DNA of 33,805 nucleotides from Desulfotignum sp. Lineage in GTDB: Bacteria; Desulfobacterota; Desulfobacteria; Desulfobacterales; Desulfobacteraceae. The notes under the pieces were generated by a model. It was given only the letters and a program-made list of their open reading frames with translations, made no database searches and was not told where the DNA came from. Made by a program: the position numbers and the translations under genes. Of the stretch, positions 8,110 to 16,816 are shown one piece after another. The stretch is from the NCBI GenBank assembly GCA_011390615.1, contig JAABSB010000018.1:1-33805 (forward strand). The letters are read 5' to 3'. Within the stretch, counting starts at the first letter, position 1. Each line of letters opens with the position of its first letter.

Positions 8110-8301
8110 ATGCCGATTTTTGAATTTCAGTGTGATTCCTGCAAACATGAATTTGAAAAACTTGTGTTCGCAGGAGACACACCTGATATCACCTGTCCGG
8201 AATGCAAAAGCCGGGAGGTCACAAAAAAAATGAGTGCTGTAAGCTTTATGGGCAAAAGTATGGGCACCTGCGCTGCAGATGCCCCAAAAGGTTTTTCATG
8301 A
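8110..8301 (+). CDS. FmdB-family zinc ribbon protein
   Basis: A 63-residue protein of the FmdB/CxxC_CxxC_SSSS family. It opens MPIFEFQCDSCKHEFE and has a second CPEC pair at about residues 29-32, giving a four-cysteine zinc ribbon; the tail is flexible and Ser/Gly-rich. Role unclear in the family (linked by name to formamidase regulation). AAGGAGG at 8098-8104 supports ATG 8110 rather than the GTG at 8107. It lies upstream of the universal stress protein in the same direction, about 170 bases apart. Confidence 0.88.
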   Translation: MPIFEFQCDSCKHEFEKLVFAGDTPDITCPECKSREVTKKMSAVSFMGKSMGTCAADAPKGFS

Positions 8302-8469
8302 GCAAGTTAACTACAGGACGGCCGTGTGCCGTCCATGCCCTGCAGAAGAACCAGGTGAAAACACGCTTGCATAACATGAATTTGTGTTTACAATAGAACC
8401 AGTTTTAATGCTTTTGCGGCGTACTGTTTTTTTACCATACCTAAATAATGTAAATGGAGATACCCTGTC

Positions 8470-8994
8470 ATGATTACAAAACCCCGGAACATTTTGTTTG
8501 CCTCTGACCTGTCCGTGGACATGAAAAAGATCTTTGAACATGCTGTTGCCATGGCCACCTATACCGACGCCAACCTGATCGTTCTCCATGTCATGGAGGA
8601 AGCCAGCCCATCAGCGGAAAGACAGGTAAAAATGGCCTTTGGCGAAACCCTGTACAAGGAGATTAAAGCCAAACACAAATCCGGTGCACGGGATCTGCTC
8701 ATAGGAAAAAATGTGGATGCGCTGCGGATCCGCCAGGCAATTGCCGGATTTTTCGAAGACCGGGAAAATGCCCCGTCCCATGCCGACTCCCCCATCAAGA
8801 AAATCCTGGTTGCAGAAGGCCGTTCCATTGCTGATGAAATTGTATCCACTGCTGTGGAAGAGGATTGTGCTTTCATTGTCATAGGATGCCGTCAGCAGGG
8901 CCTGATGGCACAGACCATGGGGGACAAACTGGTGCGCAAGGTATTGAAACGGTCATCTGTCCCTGTATTTGTGGTTCCCAGGGACAACGCATAA
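8470..8994 (+). CDS. universal stress protein (UspA family)
   Basis: A 174-residue single-domain Usp. ILFASDLSVDMKKIFEHA at the N-terminus is the typical first strand and helix, LIVLHVMEE the second strand, and AFIVIGCRQQG...RKVLKRSSVPVFVV the C-terminal nucleotide-binding region. The usual GxxG...G(S/T) ATP loop is altered (GCRQQG...MGDK), so ATP binding is uncertain. GGAGA about ten bases upstream supports the start. Its 3' end meets the convergent MFS gene 12 bases later. Confidence 0.88.
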   Translation: MITKPRNILFASDLSVDMKKIFEHAVAMATYTDANLIVLHVMEEASPSAERQVKMAFGETLYKEIKAKHKSGARDLLIGKNVDALRIRQAIAGFFEDRENAPSHADSPIKKILVAEGRSIADEIVSTAVEEDCAFIVIGCRQQGLMAQTMGDKLVRKVLKRSSVPVFVVPRDNA

Positions 8995-9006
8995 GATCAT
9001 GCCGGG

Positions 9007-10419
9007 TCAGAAACCCTTTCTCTCTTCCCGGCCCCTTAAATAAGTAACGGCAATACCGATAACAGCCAGGCCGGCTCCGGCGGTCATGACATGTTTGAAT
9101 CCTGTCATGAATGCCGGTGCCATGTCAGGCCCGTATCCGTTCGGCCCATGCCCCTGAAGGCTGACAAAGCTGGAAAACACCGCACCTGCCAGGGCCACCC
9201 CGGAAACCATGCCCAGGTTCCGGGCAGTGGCGATGGCACCCGAAGCAATGCCCCGCTGGTGTATGGGCACAGATCCCATGATGGCGGTATTATTGGGGGA
9301 AACAAACAGGGCCGTGCCGATGCCGGCCAAGGCAATGCGCCAGACAATGGCCGAAACCCCCATATCCGGACCTGAAAATACAAGAAAAAACAAAGACAGG
9401 CCCATGAGCAGCATGCCTGTGGTGCACAAAAGCCTGGACCCCAGCCGGTCGGCCAGCATGCCGGAAACAGGGGAGATAACCAGTAAAAACAAAAACGGCA
9501 CAATCATGATGAGGCCTGTTTTGGAAGCGGAAAACCCACAGGGATATGTCAGAAAAAAGGGCATCATGAACACCAGCACAAACAGGCAGGCAAAAAGAAT
9601 TGCCGCAGCAACCAAAGGAAACGTGAACAAACGGATTTTCACCAAATCCAGATCAAAAAGGGGATAGGCTGCACGTTTTTCATTGTATACAAACCCCACC
9701 GCGCTCAGCATGCCCGCCATAAGACACAGACCTGATTTCACAGAGACAAGACCCCAGTCAGAAGAGCGGGCCAGGGTTACGATCAGACAGCTGAGCATGA
9801 TCACCAGCAGCAGGCTCCCGGTCCTGTCCAGAGGTTCACGGCTCCCGCGGCCGCCGGGCAGGCCTTTGAGAACAAAAATGCCTGCTGCCACCGCCAGCAC
9901 GCCGATGGGCACATTGATATAAAAGATAACCCGCCAGGAAAAATACGCCAGAATCATCCCCCCTGCCAGGGGCCCGAGCGTGAGGCCGGCAGCCACCACC
10001 GCCCCCATAAGGCCCAGGACCCTGCCCCTTTCTTTGGGGGCAAAGGCATCCACCACCAGGGCCGGGGAACAGGCCATGAGCATGGATGCCCCGATCCCTT
10101 GAACCATCCTGGCACCCACCAGAAAATGCGCTGTCATGGCATTTGCACACAGCAAAGACCCGAAGGTAAACACCAGAAAACCTGCCACATATACCAACCG
10201 CCGGCCCCGGGTATCAGACAGCCTGCCAAAGGTGAGCAAAAGAGAGGACACGGTGAGCAGATAGACCAACACCACCCATTGCACGGTTTTCATATCCGAG
10301 GACAAATCTTCCATAATATAGGGCAATGCCACATTGACAATGCTGGAATCCAGGGTGGACATGAAGATCGACACCCCCACCAGAGAAAATACCAGCCATT
10401 TTTTATCCCGGACACCCAT
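9007..10419 (-). CDS. MFS exporter, DHA2 (EmrB/QacA) family
   Basis: About 470 residues with roughly 14 hydrophobic helices, the size of DHA2 drug:proton antiporters. Motif C-like region ALVVDAFAPKERGRVLGLMG, motif A GRLSDTRGRR between helices 2 and 3, and STLDSSIVNVALPYI in helix 1 are characteristic. Start at 10419 (MGVRDKKW) is chosen because the longer frame to 10515 would overlap the divergent gene at 10502. Substrate unknown. Confidence 0.88.
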   Translation of the reverse strand: MGVRDKKWLVFSLVGVSIFMSTLDSSIVNVALPYIMEDLSSDMKTVQWVVLVYLLTVSSLLLTFGRLSDTRGRRLVYVAGFLVFTFGSLLCANAMTAHFLVGARMVQGIGASMLMACSPALVVDAFAPKERGRVLGLMGAVVAAGLTLGPLAGGMILAYFSWRVIFYINVPIGVLAVAAGIFVLKGLPGGRGSREPLDRTGSLLLVIMLSCLIVTLARSSDWGLVSVKSGLCLMAGMLSAVGFVYNEKRAAYPLFDLDLVKIRLFTFPLVAAAILFACLFVLVFMMPFFLTYPCGFSASKTGLIMIVPFLFLLVISPVSGMLADRLGSRLLCTTGMLLMGLSLFFLVFSGPDMGVSAIVWRIALAGIGTALFVSPNNTAIMGSVPIHQRGIASGAIATARNLGMVSGVALAGAVFSSFVSLQGHGPNGYGPDMAPAFMTGFKHVMTAGAGLAVIGIAVTYLRGREERKGF

Positions 10420-10501
10420 GTGCACCCCATTCCCTTCTTTTGATACAGCCAAGAATATGTTATATTGGGGCGGCAAACAAGAAAAATTACAAAGGAGCTT
10501 C

Positions 10502-10885
10502 ATGGCTACAATCAATGATGTGGTATTAATTTATCTGGAAAACAGCCCTGTGTCTTTTGCCAGGGTTGAAAGCATTCAGCCTGACCATAAAAAAGACTGG
10601 TTTCAGATCACCCTTCTTTTGCTCCAGATTCCTTTGCAGGAGGCTACCTGGATACTCAAAGACAATTATATCAACGGTGAAGAATTTCAGATGAACGGCA
10701 AAAAAATGCGCATCGAAACGGTAAAAAATCCGAAAAACACACATGGTGTTCCGTCTGACATGAAAAGTGACATGAAAACTGTCCCCCCCCAAAATGAACC
10801 TTCTGAAACCGGAAACAAAGCATCCGGCCAGATCATATCCTTTTCTGACCTGAAGAAAAAAAACCATGACCAGGACCCGGGATAA
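10502..10885 (+). CDS. conserved hypothetical protein, coupled to DUF1848 gene
   Basis: A 127-residue soluble protein. The first 80 residues are a compact conserved-looking part (VVLIYLENSPVSFARVESIQPD, WFQITLLLLQIPLQEATWIL); the rest is polar and ends in a DLKKK region. Similar short proteins appear in sulfate reducers, but I know no function. AAAGGAG about six bases before the ATG gives a good start. Its last 20 bases overlap the next gene's start at 10866, so the two are translationally linked. Confidence 0.72.
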   Translation: MATINDVVLIYLENSPVSFARVESIQPDHKKDWFQITLLLLQIPLQEATWILKDNYINGEEFQMNGKKMRIETVKNPKNTHGVPSDMKSDMKTVPPQNEPSETGNKASGQIISFSDLKKKNHDQDPG

Positions 10886-11783
10886 AATCATTTCCGCTTC
10901 CAGGCGGACAGATATTCCGGCATGGTACACCCCATGGTTTCTCAAACAGATCCGGCAGAAACATTTTATTACAGTCAATCCCTTTACCCGTAAGTCCAAA
11001 CAGGTGGATGTCTGCCCGGAAAACACCCACAGCATTGTATTCTGGTCCAAAAATTACGGCCCGTTTCTGGATCTTGGGGCCCACAGGATTCTGGGGGATA
11101 TGGGGTTTAACCTGTTTTTCAATTTCACCGTTAATTCCAGATCCCCCCTGCTGGAACCAAACCTGCCGGACCTGGCCACCCGTCTATCCCAGGTAAAAGT
11201 GCTTGTAGACCGGTTCGGACCGCATGCCGTTGCCTGGCGGTTTGATCCCATCTGCTTTTATACCCTCAGCACCCAAAGCGTTGAAAACAATCTGTCTGAT
11301 TTCCTTTACATTGCAGATGCCATGGCTGACATGGGCATTACGGTTTGTGTCACCAGCTTTTACGATGCCTACCGCAAAGTTGCTATTCGTACCCGGCATC
11401 TGGCCAGATCAGGCGGACCTGTCGTCTGTTTCACAGACCCGGATACTGCAGAAAAAAAACAGCTGATCTGCAGCATGGCAGCGCAGCTTGAAAAAAAACA
11501 GATCCAGCTGCACCTGTGCTGTGAAAAAAAACTGTATGACACTGTAAAACCCGGATGCACAAATATCTTTGAAAATGCCTGTATCAATGGCCATTTTCTG
11601 GAAAAACTGTTCGGCGGCAACCCTGAAACCCGGCGGGATTACGGGCAGCGGGCCAAAAAGGGATGCAGATGTACCAGTGCCATCGATATCGGATCCTACC
11701 AGGACCATCCCTGCTATCACAACTGCCTGTTCTGCTATGCAAATACGCACATGGATACCAGAATAAAAAAAGGCATACAATGA
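10866..11783 (+). CDS. DUF1848 family protein (C-terminal cysteine cluster)
   Basis: About 305 residues. ISASRRTDIPAWYTPWF near the start and WSKN and WRFDPI in the body are the DUF1848 hallmarks. The C-terminus holds CRC and then C-YHN-C-LF-C-YAN, a CxxxCxxC pattern like a radical SAM iron-sulfur motif, here at the end of the protein. The function is unknown; an iron-sulfur role is inferred. Its stop overlaps the DusB start in ATGA (11780-11783), so the two are probably co-translated. Confidence 0.85.
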   Translation: MTRTRDKIISASRRTDIPAWYTPWFLKQIRQKHFITVNPFTRKSKQVDVCPENTHSIVFWSKNYGPFLDLGAHRILGDMGFNLFFNFTVNSRSPLLEPNLPDLATRLSQVKVLVDRFGPHAVAWRFDPICFYTLSTQSVENNLSDFLYIADAMADMGITVCVTSFYDAYRKVAIRTRHLARSGGPVVCFTDPDTAEKKQLICSMAAQLEKKQIQLHLCCEKKLYDTVKPGCTNIFENACINGHFLEKLFGGNPETRRDYGQRAKKGCRCTSAIDIGSYQDHPCYHNCLFCYANTHMDTRIKKGIQ

Positions 11784-12781
11784 AGATCGGCTCTCTGGCC
11801 ATCGCCGGCAGCACCTTTCTGGCCCCCCTGGCAGGCATAACCAACCTGCCGTTCCGGCGGCTTGTAAAAGCATGCGGCTGTGCCGTGGTCTGCTCGGAAA
11901 TGATCAGCGCCAAAGGCCTTTTTTACAACTCACAAAAAACCCTGACCCTGCTGCAGACACACAAGGATGAAAAACCTTTGTCTGTCCAGATTTTCGGGGC
12001 AGAACCTGAAATAATGGCCAGGGCGGCAGCTGCCATTGAAGCAATGGGGGTGGCAGATATTCTGGACATCAACTTCGGGTGCAGTGTAAAAAAGGTGATA
12101 AAGCAGGGGGCCGGTGTTGCCCTGATGCAGGACATGGAAAACAGCAAAGCGGTTCTAAAGGCGGTGCGAAAGGCCACCTGCCTGCCGTTTACCATCAAAA
12201 TCAGGTCCGGCTGGGACCGGTCCGGTTCCCAGGCACTGCAACTGGCCAGAATCGCCCAGGACCAGGGCGTGGATGCCGTCACCCTGCATCCGCGAACGGC
12301 AACCCAGGGATTTGCAGGAACGGCAGACTGGCAGCTTATCAGACAGCTCAAAAAAAAGATATCCATACCGGTAATCGGCAATGGTGATATTCTTTGTGTA
12401 CAGGATGCCGCAGACATGATGAACCAGACCGGATGCGATGGTGTGATGATCGGCAGAACAGCCATGGCCAACCCTTTTATTCTCAGCCAGGTGGAATCTT
12501 ATCTCACACATGGAACCTGCAAAGAACCATCTGCATCCGACATTTTCCGGAAAATGAAAGCGCTTATCCATCTCTATGTGGCGCATTTCGGTGAAGAAAC
12601 TGCCTGCAAAATGCTCAGAGGCAGGCTTGCCTGGTTTGTAAAAGGCATGCCCGGATGTTCCGGTTTTCGAAAAGAATTGTCCCGGATACCTGCAACCAAC
12701 GCCGCTTTGGAACTTATCAAAGACTATGAATATCGCCTCAACGCACAGGATTTTGGTTGTACCGGCGAAAAACATGCCTGA
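11780..12781 (+). CDS. dusB: tRNA-dihydrouridine synthase B
   Basis: FMN-dependent tRNA reductase of the DusB group, 333 residues. It shows FLAPLAGITNLPFRR, QIFGAEP, VTLHPRT, IGNGDI and GRTAMANPF, all family signatures. The catalytic site reads INFGCSVKKV with Cys101, where most family members have GCP; the proline-to-serine change is unusual. The start overlaps the DUF1848 stop. No clear terminator follows. Confidence 0.9.
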   Translation: MKIGSLAIAGSTFLAPLAGITNLPFRRLVKACGCAVVCSEMISAKGLFYNSQKTLTLLQTHKDEKPLSVQIFGAEPEIMARAAAAIEAMGVADILDINFGCSVKKVIKQGAGVALMQDMENSKAVLKAVRKATCLPFTIKIRSGWDRSGSQALQLARIAQDQGVDAVTLHPRTATQGFAGTADWQLIRQLKKKISIPVIGNGDILCVQDAADMMNQTGCDGVMIGRTAMANPFILSQVESYLTHGTCKEPSASDIFRKMKALIHLYVAHFGEETACKMLRGRLAWFVKGMPGCSGFRKELSRIPATNAALELIKDYEYRLNAQDFGCTGEKHA

Positions 12782-12812
12782 AATTTTCAGAGGGAGAAAT
12801 CGCAAAAATACC

Positions 12813-12841
12813 TTGACAAAGGCGGCAAAAAACAGGATAAA
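12813..12841 (+). promoter_or_regulatory. sigma70 promoter upstream of gene at 12991
   Basis: TTGACA at 12813-12818 (perfect -35), a 17-base spacer and GATAAA at 12836-12841 (4 of 6). The leader to the ATG at 12991 is about 145 bases. Confidence 0.6.
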
Positions 12842-12869
12842 TAAGGAGTTTTTACACCAACGCCGATAT

Positions 12870-12885
12870 TCGGAAAATATTCCGA
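12870..12885. repeat. 16-bp inverted repeat in the leader of gene 12991
   Basis: TCGGAA at 12870-12875 pairs with TTCCGA at 12880-12885 around AATA. It lies about 20 bases after the predicted transcription start, a usual place for an operator or a leader hairpin. Which one cannot be told. Confidence 0.45.
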
Positions 12886-12990
12886 GGCCGATGTAGTTAT
12901 AATAAAATATAAAAAAATTAAAATCTTACGAATGTCATGCCATTGCCATGGCCAAAGACATTGAAAATTTCCAAGGAGCGTATGAGTTAA

Positions 12991-13812
12991 ATGAACGATT
13001 TTTTACACAGCCTTCGCAACGGACAGGCTGACAAACCACGGGCCCCCAAAACCCGCAAAAATTATGACAATTCCTATCAATACAACAACAACCCCAGATT
13101 TCAGTCCTATGGAAACGGGTACCAGAACCCCAGAAATCCCAACATGAAACGCCCCCCCATGCCGGCCGGCCCCATGGGGAACCAGCTGCCGCCGGAAGAT
13201 CCCGGCATGACCCTGCTGGCTGATGCCATTGAAAACCTCACCAACCATGTTGAAATCCTGGTGAAAAACCAGGAATATCTGACAACGGTTCAGGAACGGA
13301 CAGCAGACATGATGGAACGGCAGGCATATGCCATTGAACGGATTGTTGCCCATCTGAGCATGGAATCACCGCTCCAAAGCGATGCGGCCCCGGCATATGA
13401 AGCCCGTGATGAAACCATGCAAAAGAGACATGATCCCCAGGATTCTCCTGAAGCATTCCAACAGGAAACTTATATGGATCGGCCTGCATCCGGTCAAGCC
13501 GTTCAGACGAATGACAATGATTTTTTCCCGGAAAATATCCTGACTCCGGCTGATCCGGAAAAGAAAGCCAAACGCCGGGTCATCAGAAAACGCAAAAAAC
13601 CTGCGGCTGCCCAAAAAACAGATAACACAGCATCATCCGGCGCTATCCTGCTTCCCAGAGAAGAAGTGATGGATATTATCCATACCATGCGAAAACAGGG
13701 CGCCACCTATGACCAGGTTGCCAAACATCTGGTGGGACTGGGCCAGCCCACATTCTCCGGACGCGGGGAATGGCATGCACAAACCATTCACAGGCTCTGC
13801 AGCAAAAAATAG
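12991..13812 (+). CDS. hypothetical protein with recombinase-like C-terminal tail
   Basis: A 273-residue protein I do not recognise. Residues 1-70 are disordered and rich in Asn, Pro, Arg and Tyr. Residues about 75-125 form a predicted coiled or helical segment (DAIENLTNHVEILVKNQEYL). A long acidic/polar linker holds the basic patch KAKRRVIRKRKK. Residues about 220-273 (EVMDIIHTMRKQGATYDQV...SGRGEW..TIHRLC) resemble the small helical element at the end of serine-recombinase recombinase domains, here used alone. DNA binding is inferred from the basic patch and this tail. A SD-like AAGGAGCG lies upstream. It has its own promoter and a leader hairpin. Confidence 0.65.
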   Translation: MNDFLHSLRNGQADKPRAPKTRKNYDNSYQYNNNPRFQSYGNGYQNPRNPNMKRPPMPAGPMGNQLPPEDPGMTLLADAIENLTNHVEILVKNQEYLTTVQERTADMMERQAYAIERIVAHLSMESPLQSDAAPAYEARDETMQKRHDPQDSPEAFQQETYMDRPASGQAVQTNDNDFFPENILTPADPEKKAKRRVIRKRKKPAAAQKTDNTASSGAILLPREEVMDIIHTMRKQGATYDQVAKHLVGLGQPTFSGRGEWHAQTIHRLCSKK

Positions 13813-13837
13813 ATACCTGCACACACCCGTTTTACCT

Positions 13838-13877
13838 TGAGGCATCGGAAAGGGCATTGTCTTTTTTCGATGCTTCA
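13838..13877. terminator. imperfect inverted repeat between convergent genes
   Basis: TGAGGCATCG at 13838-13847 pairs with CGATGCTTCA at 13868-13877 with one G-T type mismatch, enclosing a stretch with six Ts. It overlaps the stop of the HNH gene and follows the plus-strand gene, so a bidirectional terminator is possible but not convincing. Confidence 0.28.
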
Positions 13878-14171
13878 GGGTCTGCGCTTTTCCATATAGG
13901 CATTCCACTCGCAGGGCAGAAGCTGCTGCTTTTTGGTATTACAGGATTTGCAGCAGGGCACCAGATTGAATTTTTCAGACCTGCCCCCGCGTACCAGGGG
14001 GATGATGTGATCCATGGTCAGTTCAGAAGGTGCAAAGGTTTTGCCGCAATAATGACAGATGCCGGTGGAGCGTCTGCGTTTCCACCACTGGGTGTTACGC
14101 AGTTTCCTGGCTTTTGCCCGCTCTTTTTTCAGAAATATGTCATCCATGCATAAAAACACATTTTCCATCAT
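13875..14171 (-). CDS. small HNH endonuclease-like protein
   Basis: A 98-residue protein with the compact HNH fold: C-HY-C near the middle, then LTMDHIIP and a final NLVPCCKSCN, giving the paired CxxC zinc ligands and the catalytic His. It begins four bases after the era stop (TAA then ATG 14171), so translation is coupled to era. The Met at 14147 is a possible shorter start. As a solitary HNH without a partner gene, its target is unknown, and it may be a housekeeping nuclease of this lineage. Confidence 0.85.
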   Translation of the reverse strand: MMENVFLCMDDIFLKKERAKARKLRNTQWWKRRRSTGICHYCGKTFAPSELTMDHIIPLVRGGRSEKFNLVPCCKSCNTKKQQLLPCEWNAYMEKRRP

Positions 14172-14174
14172 CTT

Positions 14175-15059
14175 TTAATACCCGAACTCATCCAGAATGC
14201 GCTGGTTGCTCACCCAGTCTCTGGTCTCCTTTACAAACAGCTTGAGCAAGACTTTTTTTCCCAGCATTTTTTCCATATCGATTCTGGCCCGGGAACCGAT
14301 TTTAGACAGCATGGCCCCTTTTTTGCCGATGATAATCCCTTTTTGCGAACTGCGCACCACATGGATGCTTGCATGGATGACGATCAATTTTTTTTCCACA
14401 TCAAAGGCATCCACGGTCACAGCGGAAGAATAGGGAATTTCCATGCCGGTGAGGCGAAATACTTTTTCCCGGATAATTTCCTTGACCATGAATTTTTCCG
14501 AAACATCTGTAAACGTGTCTTCAGGATACAGCCGTGGTCCCCTGGGCAGATGTTTTTCCACCTCATCCATAAGCTGGGTCACCTGAATGTTCTGCCGGGC
14601 TGATATGGGTATTACCGCCTTGAAATCAAATACAGGGGTTAATTTTTCCACAAGCGTGAAAAGATCTGCCTTTTTCGCAGCATCCACCTTGTTCAATGCC
14701 AGGATAACCGGCTTTTCCGCCTTGTGCAGCTGCGCAATGATCTGCTTTTCTGCTGAAAAATTGCGGGAAACCGCATCCACCATGAACAGGATCAGGTCCA
14801 CATCCGCCACTGCCTGGAGGGCCTGGTCCACAATCCGCTTGTTGAGCAGGCTGGTACTCTTGTGAATCCCGGGGGTATCCACAAAAATGATCTGGGAGCC
14901 GGGCCGGTTCACGATGCCAAGAATCCGGTCCCGGGTGGTCTGGGGTTTTTTTGATGTGATGGATATTTTCTGCCCCAGTACCTGGTTCAACAGGGTTGAC
15001 TTGCCGGCATTGGGTGCGCCGATGATGGCCACAAACCCGGATCGCATATCTTTTTCCAT
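14175..15059 (-). CDS. era: GTPase Era
   Basis: Essential GTPase that binds 16S rRNA near its 3' end and helps assemble the small ribosomal subunit. G1 GAPNAGKS, G2 TT, G3 DTPG, G4 NKVD are present in order, and the C-terminal KH domain (GKKGAMLSKIGSRARIDME) binds RNA. Start ATG 15059 has AGGA six bases upstream; an alternative ATG at 15065 overlaps the engB stop as ATGA. Part of the hisI-to-HNH operon. Confidence 0.95.
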   Translation of the reverse strand: MEKDMRSGFVAIIGAPNAGKSTLLNQVLGQKISITSKKPQTTRDRILGIVNRPGSQIIFVDTPGIHKSTSLLNKRIVDQALQAVADVDLILFMVDAVSRNFSAEKQIIAQLHKAEKPVILALNKVDAAKKADLFTLVEKLTPVFDFKAVIPISARQNIQVTQLMDEVEKHLPRGPRLYPEDTFTDVSEKFMVKEIIREKVFRLTGMEIPYSSAVTVDAFDVEKKLIVIHASIHVVRSSQKGIIIGKKGAMLSKIGSRARIDMEKMLGKKVLLKLFVKETRDWVSNQRILDEFGY

Positions 15060-15061
15060 GG

Positions 15062-15661
15062 TCATTCCTGCTGTCCGTACCATGCCATGAGGCTGTCAAT
15101 TTCATCCAGCACGGTTTCCCGCCCCAACCTGGTTTTGGCTGAAAACACAATCACCGTGTTTTTGTCCCTGTGCAGCCGGGAAGAGATGGCGGCACACCGC
15201 TTTTGCTGCTGTGTTTTTGATAATTTGTCTGCCTTGGTCAGCACCACCAGATAGGGAATCCCGCGGGATTCCAGCCAGTCAGCCAGAGCAGATTCTTCCT
15301 GCCCCGGATCTCTGCGGATATCTATAATAAGCACCAGGCCCAGAAGATTGCTCCTGCCTGCCAGGTAGGTTTCCACCATGGGCTGCCATGTGGCCCTGAT
15401 CTTTTTGGATACTTTGGCATACCCGTATCCAGGCAGGTCCACCAGAGACAGGGTCTCGTTGACCAGAAAAAAATTAATGAGCTGGGTGCATCCGGGCCTG
15501 GAACTGGTTTTCACCATATCCCTGCGCTGAATCAATGTGTTGATCAATGAACTTTTTCCCACATTGGACCGGCCGGCAAAGGCAATTTCGGCAAAATCGT
15601 AATCCGGATACTGATCCGGCTTCACCGCGCTTTTCACAAACTGCACATCCCGGATCTTCAT
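15062..15661 (-). CDS. engB: ribosome biogenesis GTP-binding protein EngB/YsxC/YihA
   Basis: A 199-residue GTPase needed for large-subunit assembly. G1 GRSNVGKSS, the LPGYGYAKV region after G3 DLPG, G4 TKAD, and the C-terminal SAKT are visible. The start overlaps the aminotransferase stop as ATGA (15658-15661), and its own stop overlaps the era region, which points to a single transcript. Confidence 0.95.
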   Translation of the reverse strand: MKIRDVQFVKSAVKPDQYPDYDFAEIAFAGRSNVGKSSLINTLIQRRDMVKTSSRPGCTQLINFFLVNETLSLVDLPGYGYAKVSKKIRATWQPMVETYLAGRSNLLGLVLIIDIRRDPGQEESALADWLESRGIPYLVVLTKADKLSKTQQQKRCAAISSRLHRDKNTVIVFSAKTRLGRETVLDEIDSLMAWYGQQE

Positions 15662-16815
15662 GGTTTTGTCTTTATATAATTTTCCATGCGGTCCAGGCCC
15701 CGGGTCAGATTTTCCAGGGAATTGGCATAGGAAAACCGCAGATACCCTTCTCCGTTGGCGCCGAAATCAATGCCCGGTGTCACCCCGATATGGGCTTTTT
15801 CCAGAATATCAAACGCCAGGGAATAGGAATCTGTTGAAATATGTTTTACATTGGCAAACACGTAAAAAGCCCCTGTGGGCGGCACTGTAATCCCCAGGCC
15901 CATATCCTGTAACCGCTGTATCATATACAACCGGCGCTTGTTATACACCTTTCGCATATGCTGTGTTTCTTTGTGAGCATGTTTGAGAGCGGCGGTTCCG
16001 GCCATCTGGGCCACGGAATTGGCACAGATGAAGAAATTCTGCTGCAGAATCTGCAGGGCCCTGACAAAGGCAAGGGGGGCGATGAGATACCCCAGGCGCA
16101 GACCGGTCATGGCAAAGAGCTTGGAAAATCCGTTGAGCACAAAGGCCTTGGAAGTAAATTCCAGAATGGAATGTTCCTGACCCTCATAGACCAGGCCATG
16201 GTAGATCTCATCTGAAATAATATACAGGTCATGTTTTTTGGCAAGTGCCACAATTTCCTGCATCCGGTCCTTTGGAATCACGTTTCCGGTGGGATTGGAA
16301 GGGGAATTGATAAGAATGGCTTTGGTTTTCGGGGTGATTTTCGCTTCTATGGCATCCGGGGTGAAAACAAAGCCTTGTTCTTCAAACACAGGCACAGTGA
16401 CCGGTATCCCCTGGACATAATGAACAAAATTGGCATAGCAGGCATAATGGGGATCGGAAATGATGACCTCGTCCCCAGGATTTACCAGGACGGAAAACAG
16501 CAGCAGCATGGCAGGAGAGGTGCCGGATGTCACCAGGATCTGGCCGGGGTCAACGTTGGTGCCGTATGTATCTGCATGGTAGCGGGCAATGGCCTGGCGC
16601 AGCCGGATATCCCCGAGGCTGTGGGTGTAACAGGTGGCATTGCACGCCAGGGCATCCCGTGTTGCCTGGTTGACACATTCAGGCACATCAAAATCAGGCT
16701 CACCGATTTCCATATGGATCACATCAATGCCGGCAGCTTCCATCTGATGAATTTTTTCCAGCACATCCATCACGATAAAAGGGGTGATATTTTCACAGCG
16801 TGTGGCAGGTTTCAT
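15658..16815 (-). CDS. class I/II pyridoxal-phosphate aminotransferase
   Basis: A 385-residue fold-type I enzyme, near the aspartate/prephenate-type branch. The signature NGFSKLFAMTGLRLGY puts the PLP-binding lysine at about K232; NSPSNPTGN and SDEIYHGL bind the cofactor. It sits one base after hisG and before engB. The donor and acceptor cannot be set by sequence; possible roles are aspartate or histidinol-phosphate aminotransferase, the latter suggested only by its position next to hisG and hisI. Confidence 0.9.
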   Translation of the reverse strand: MKPATRCENITPFIVMDVLEKIHQMEAAGIDVIHMEIGEPDFDVPECVNQATRDALACNATCYTHSLGDIRLRQAIARYHADTYGTNVDPGQILVTSGTSPAMLLLFSVLVNPGDEVIISDPHYACYANFVHYVQGIPVTVPVFEEQGFVFTPDAIEAKITPKTKAILINSPSNPTGNVIPKDRMQEIVALAKKHDLYIISDEIYHGLVYEGQEHSILEFTSKAFVLNGFSKLFAMTGLRLGYLIAPLAFVRALQILQQNFFICANSVAQMAGTAALKHAHKETQHMRKVYNKRRLYMIQRLQDMGLGITVPPTGAFYVFANVKHISTDSYSLAFDILEKAHIGVTPGIDFGANGEGYLRFSYANSLENLTRGLDRMENYIKTKP

Positions 16816-16816
16816 T

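Noticed and set aside
8316-8334. GGACGGC/GCCGTCC hairpin after the fmdB-like gene
   Set aside because: A perfect 7-bp stem, but no T run follows, so it is not called a terminator.
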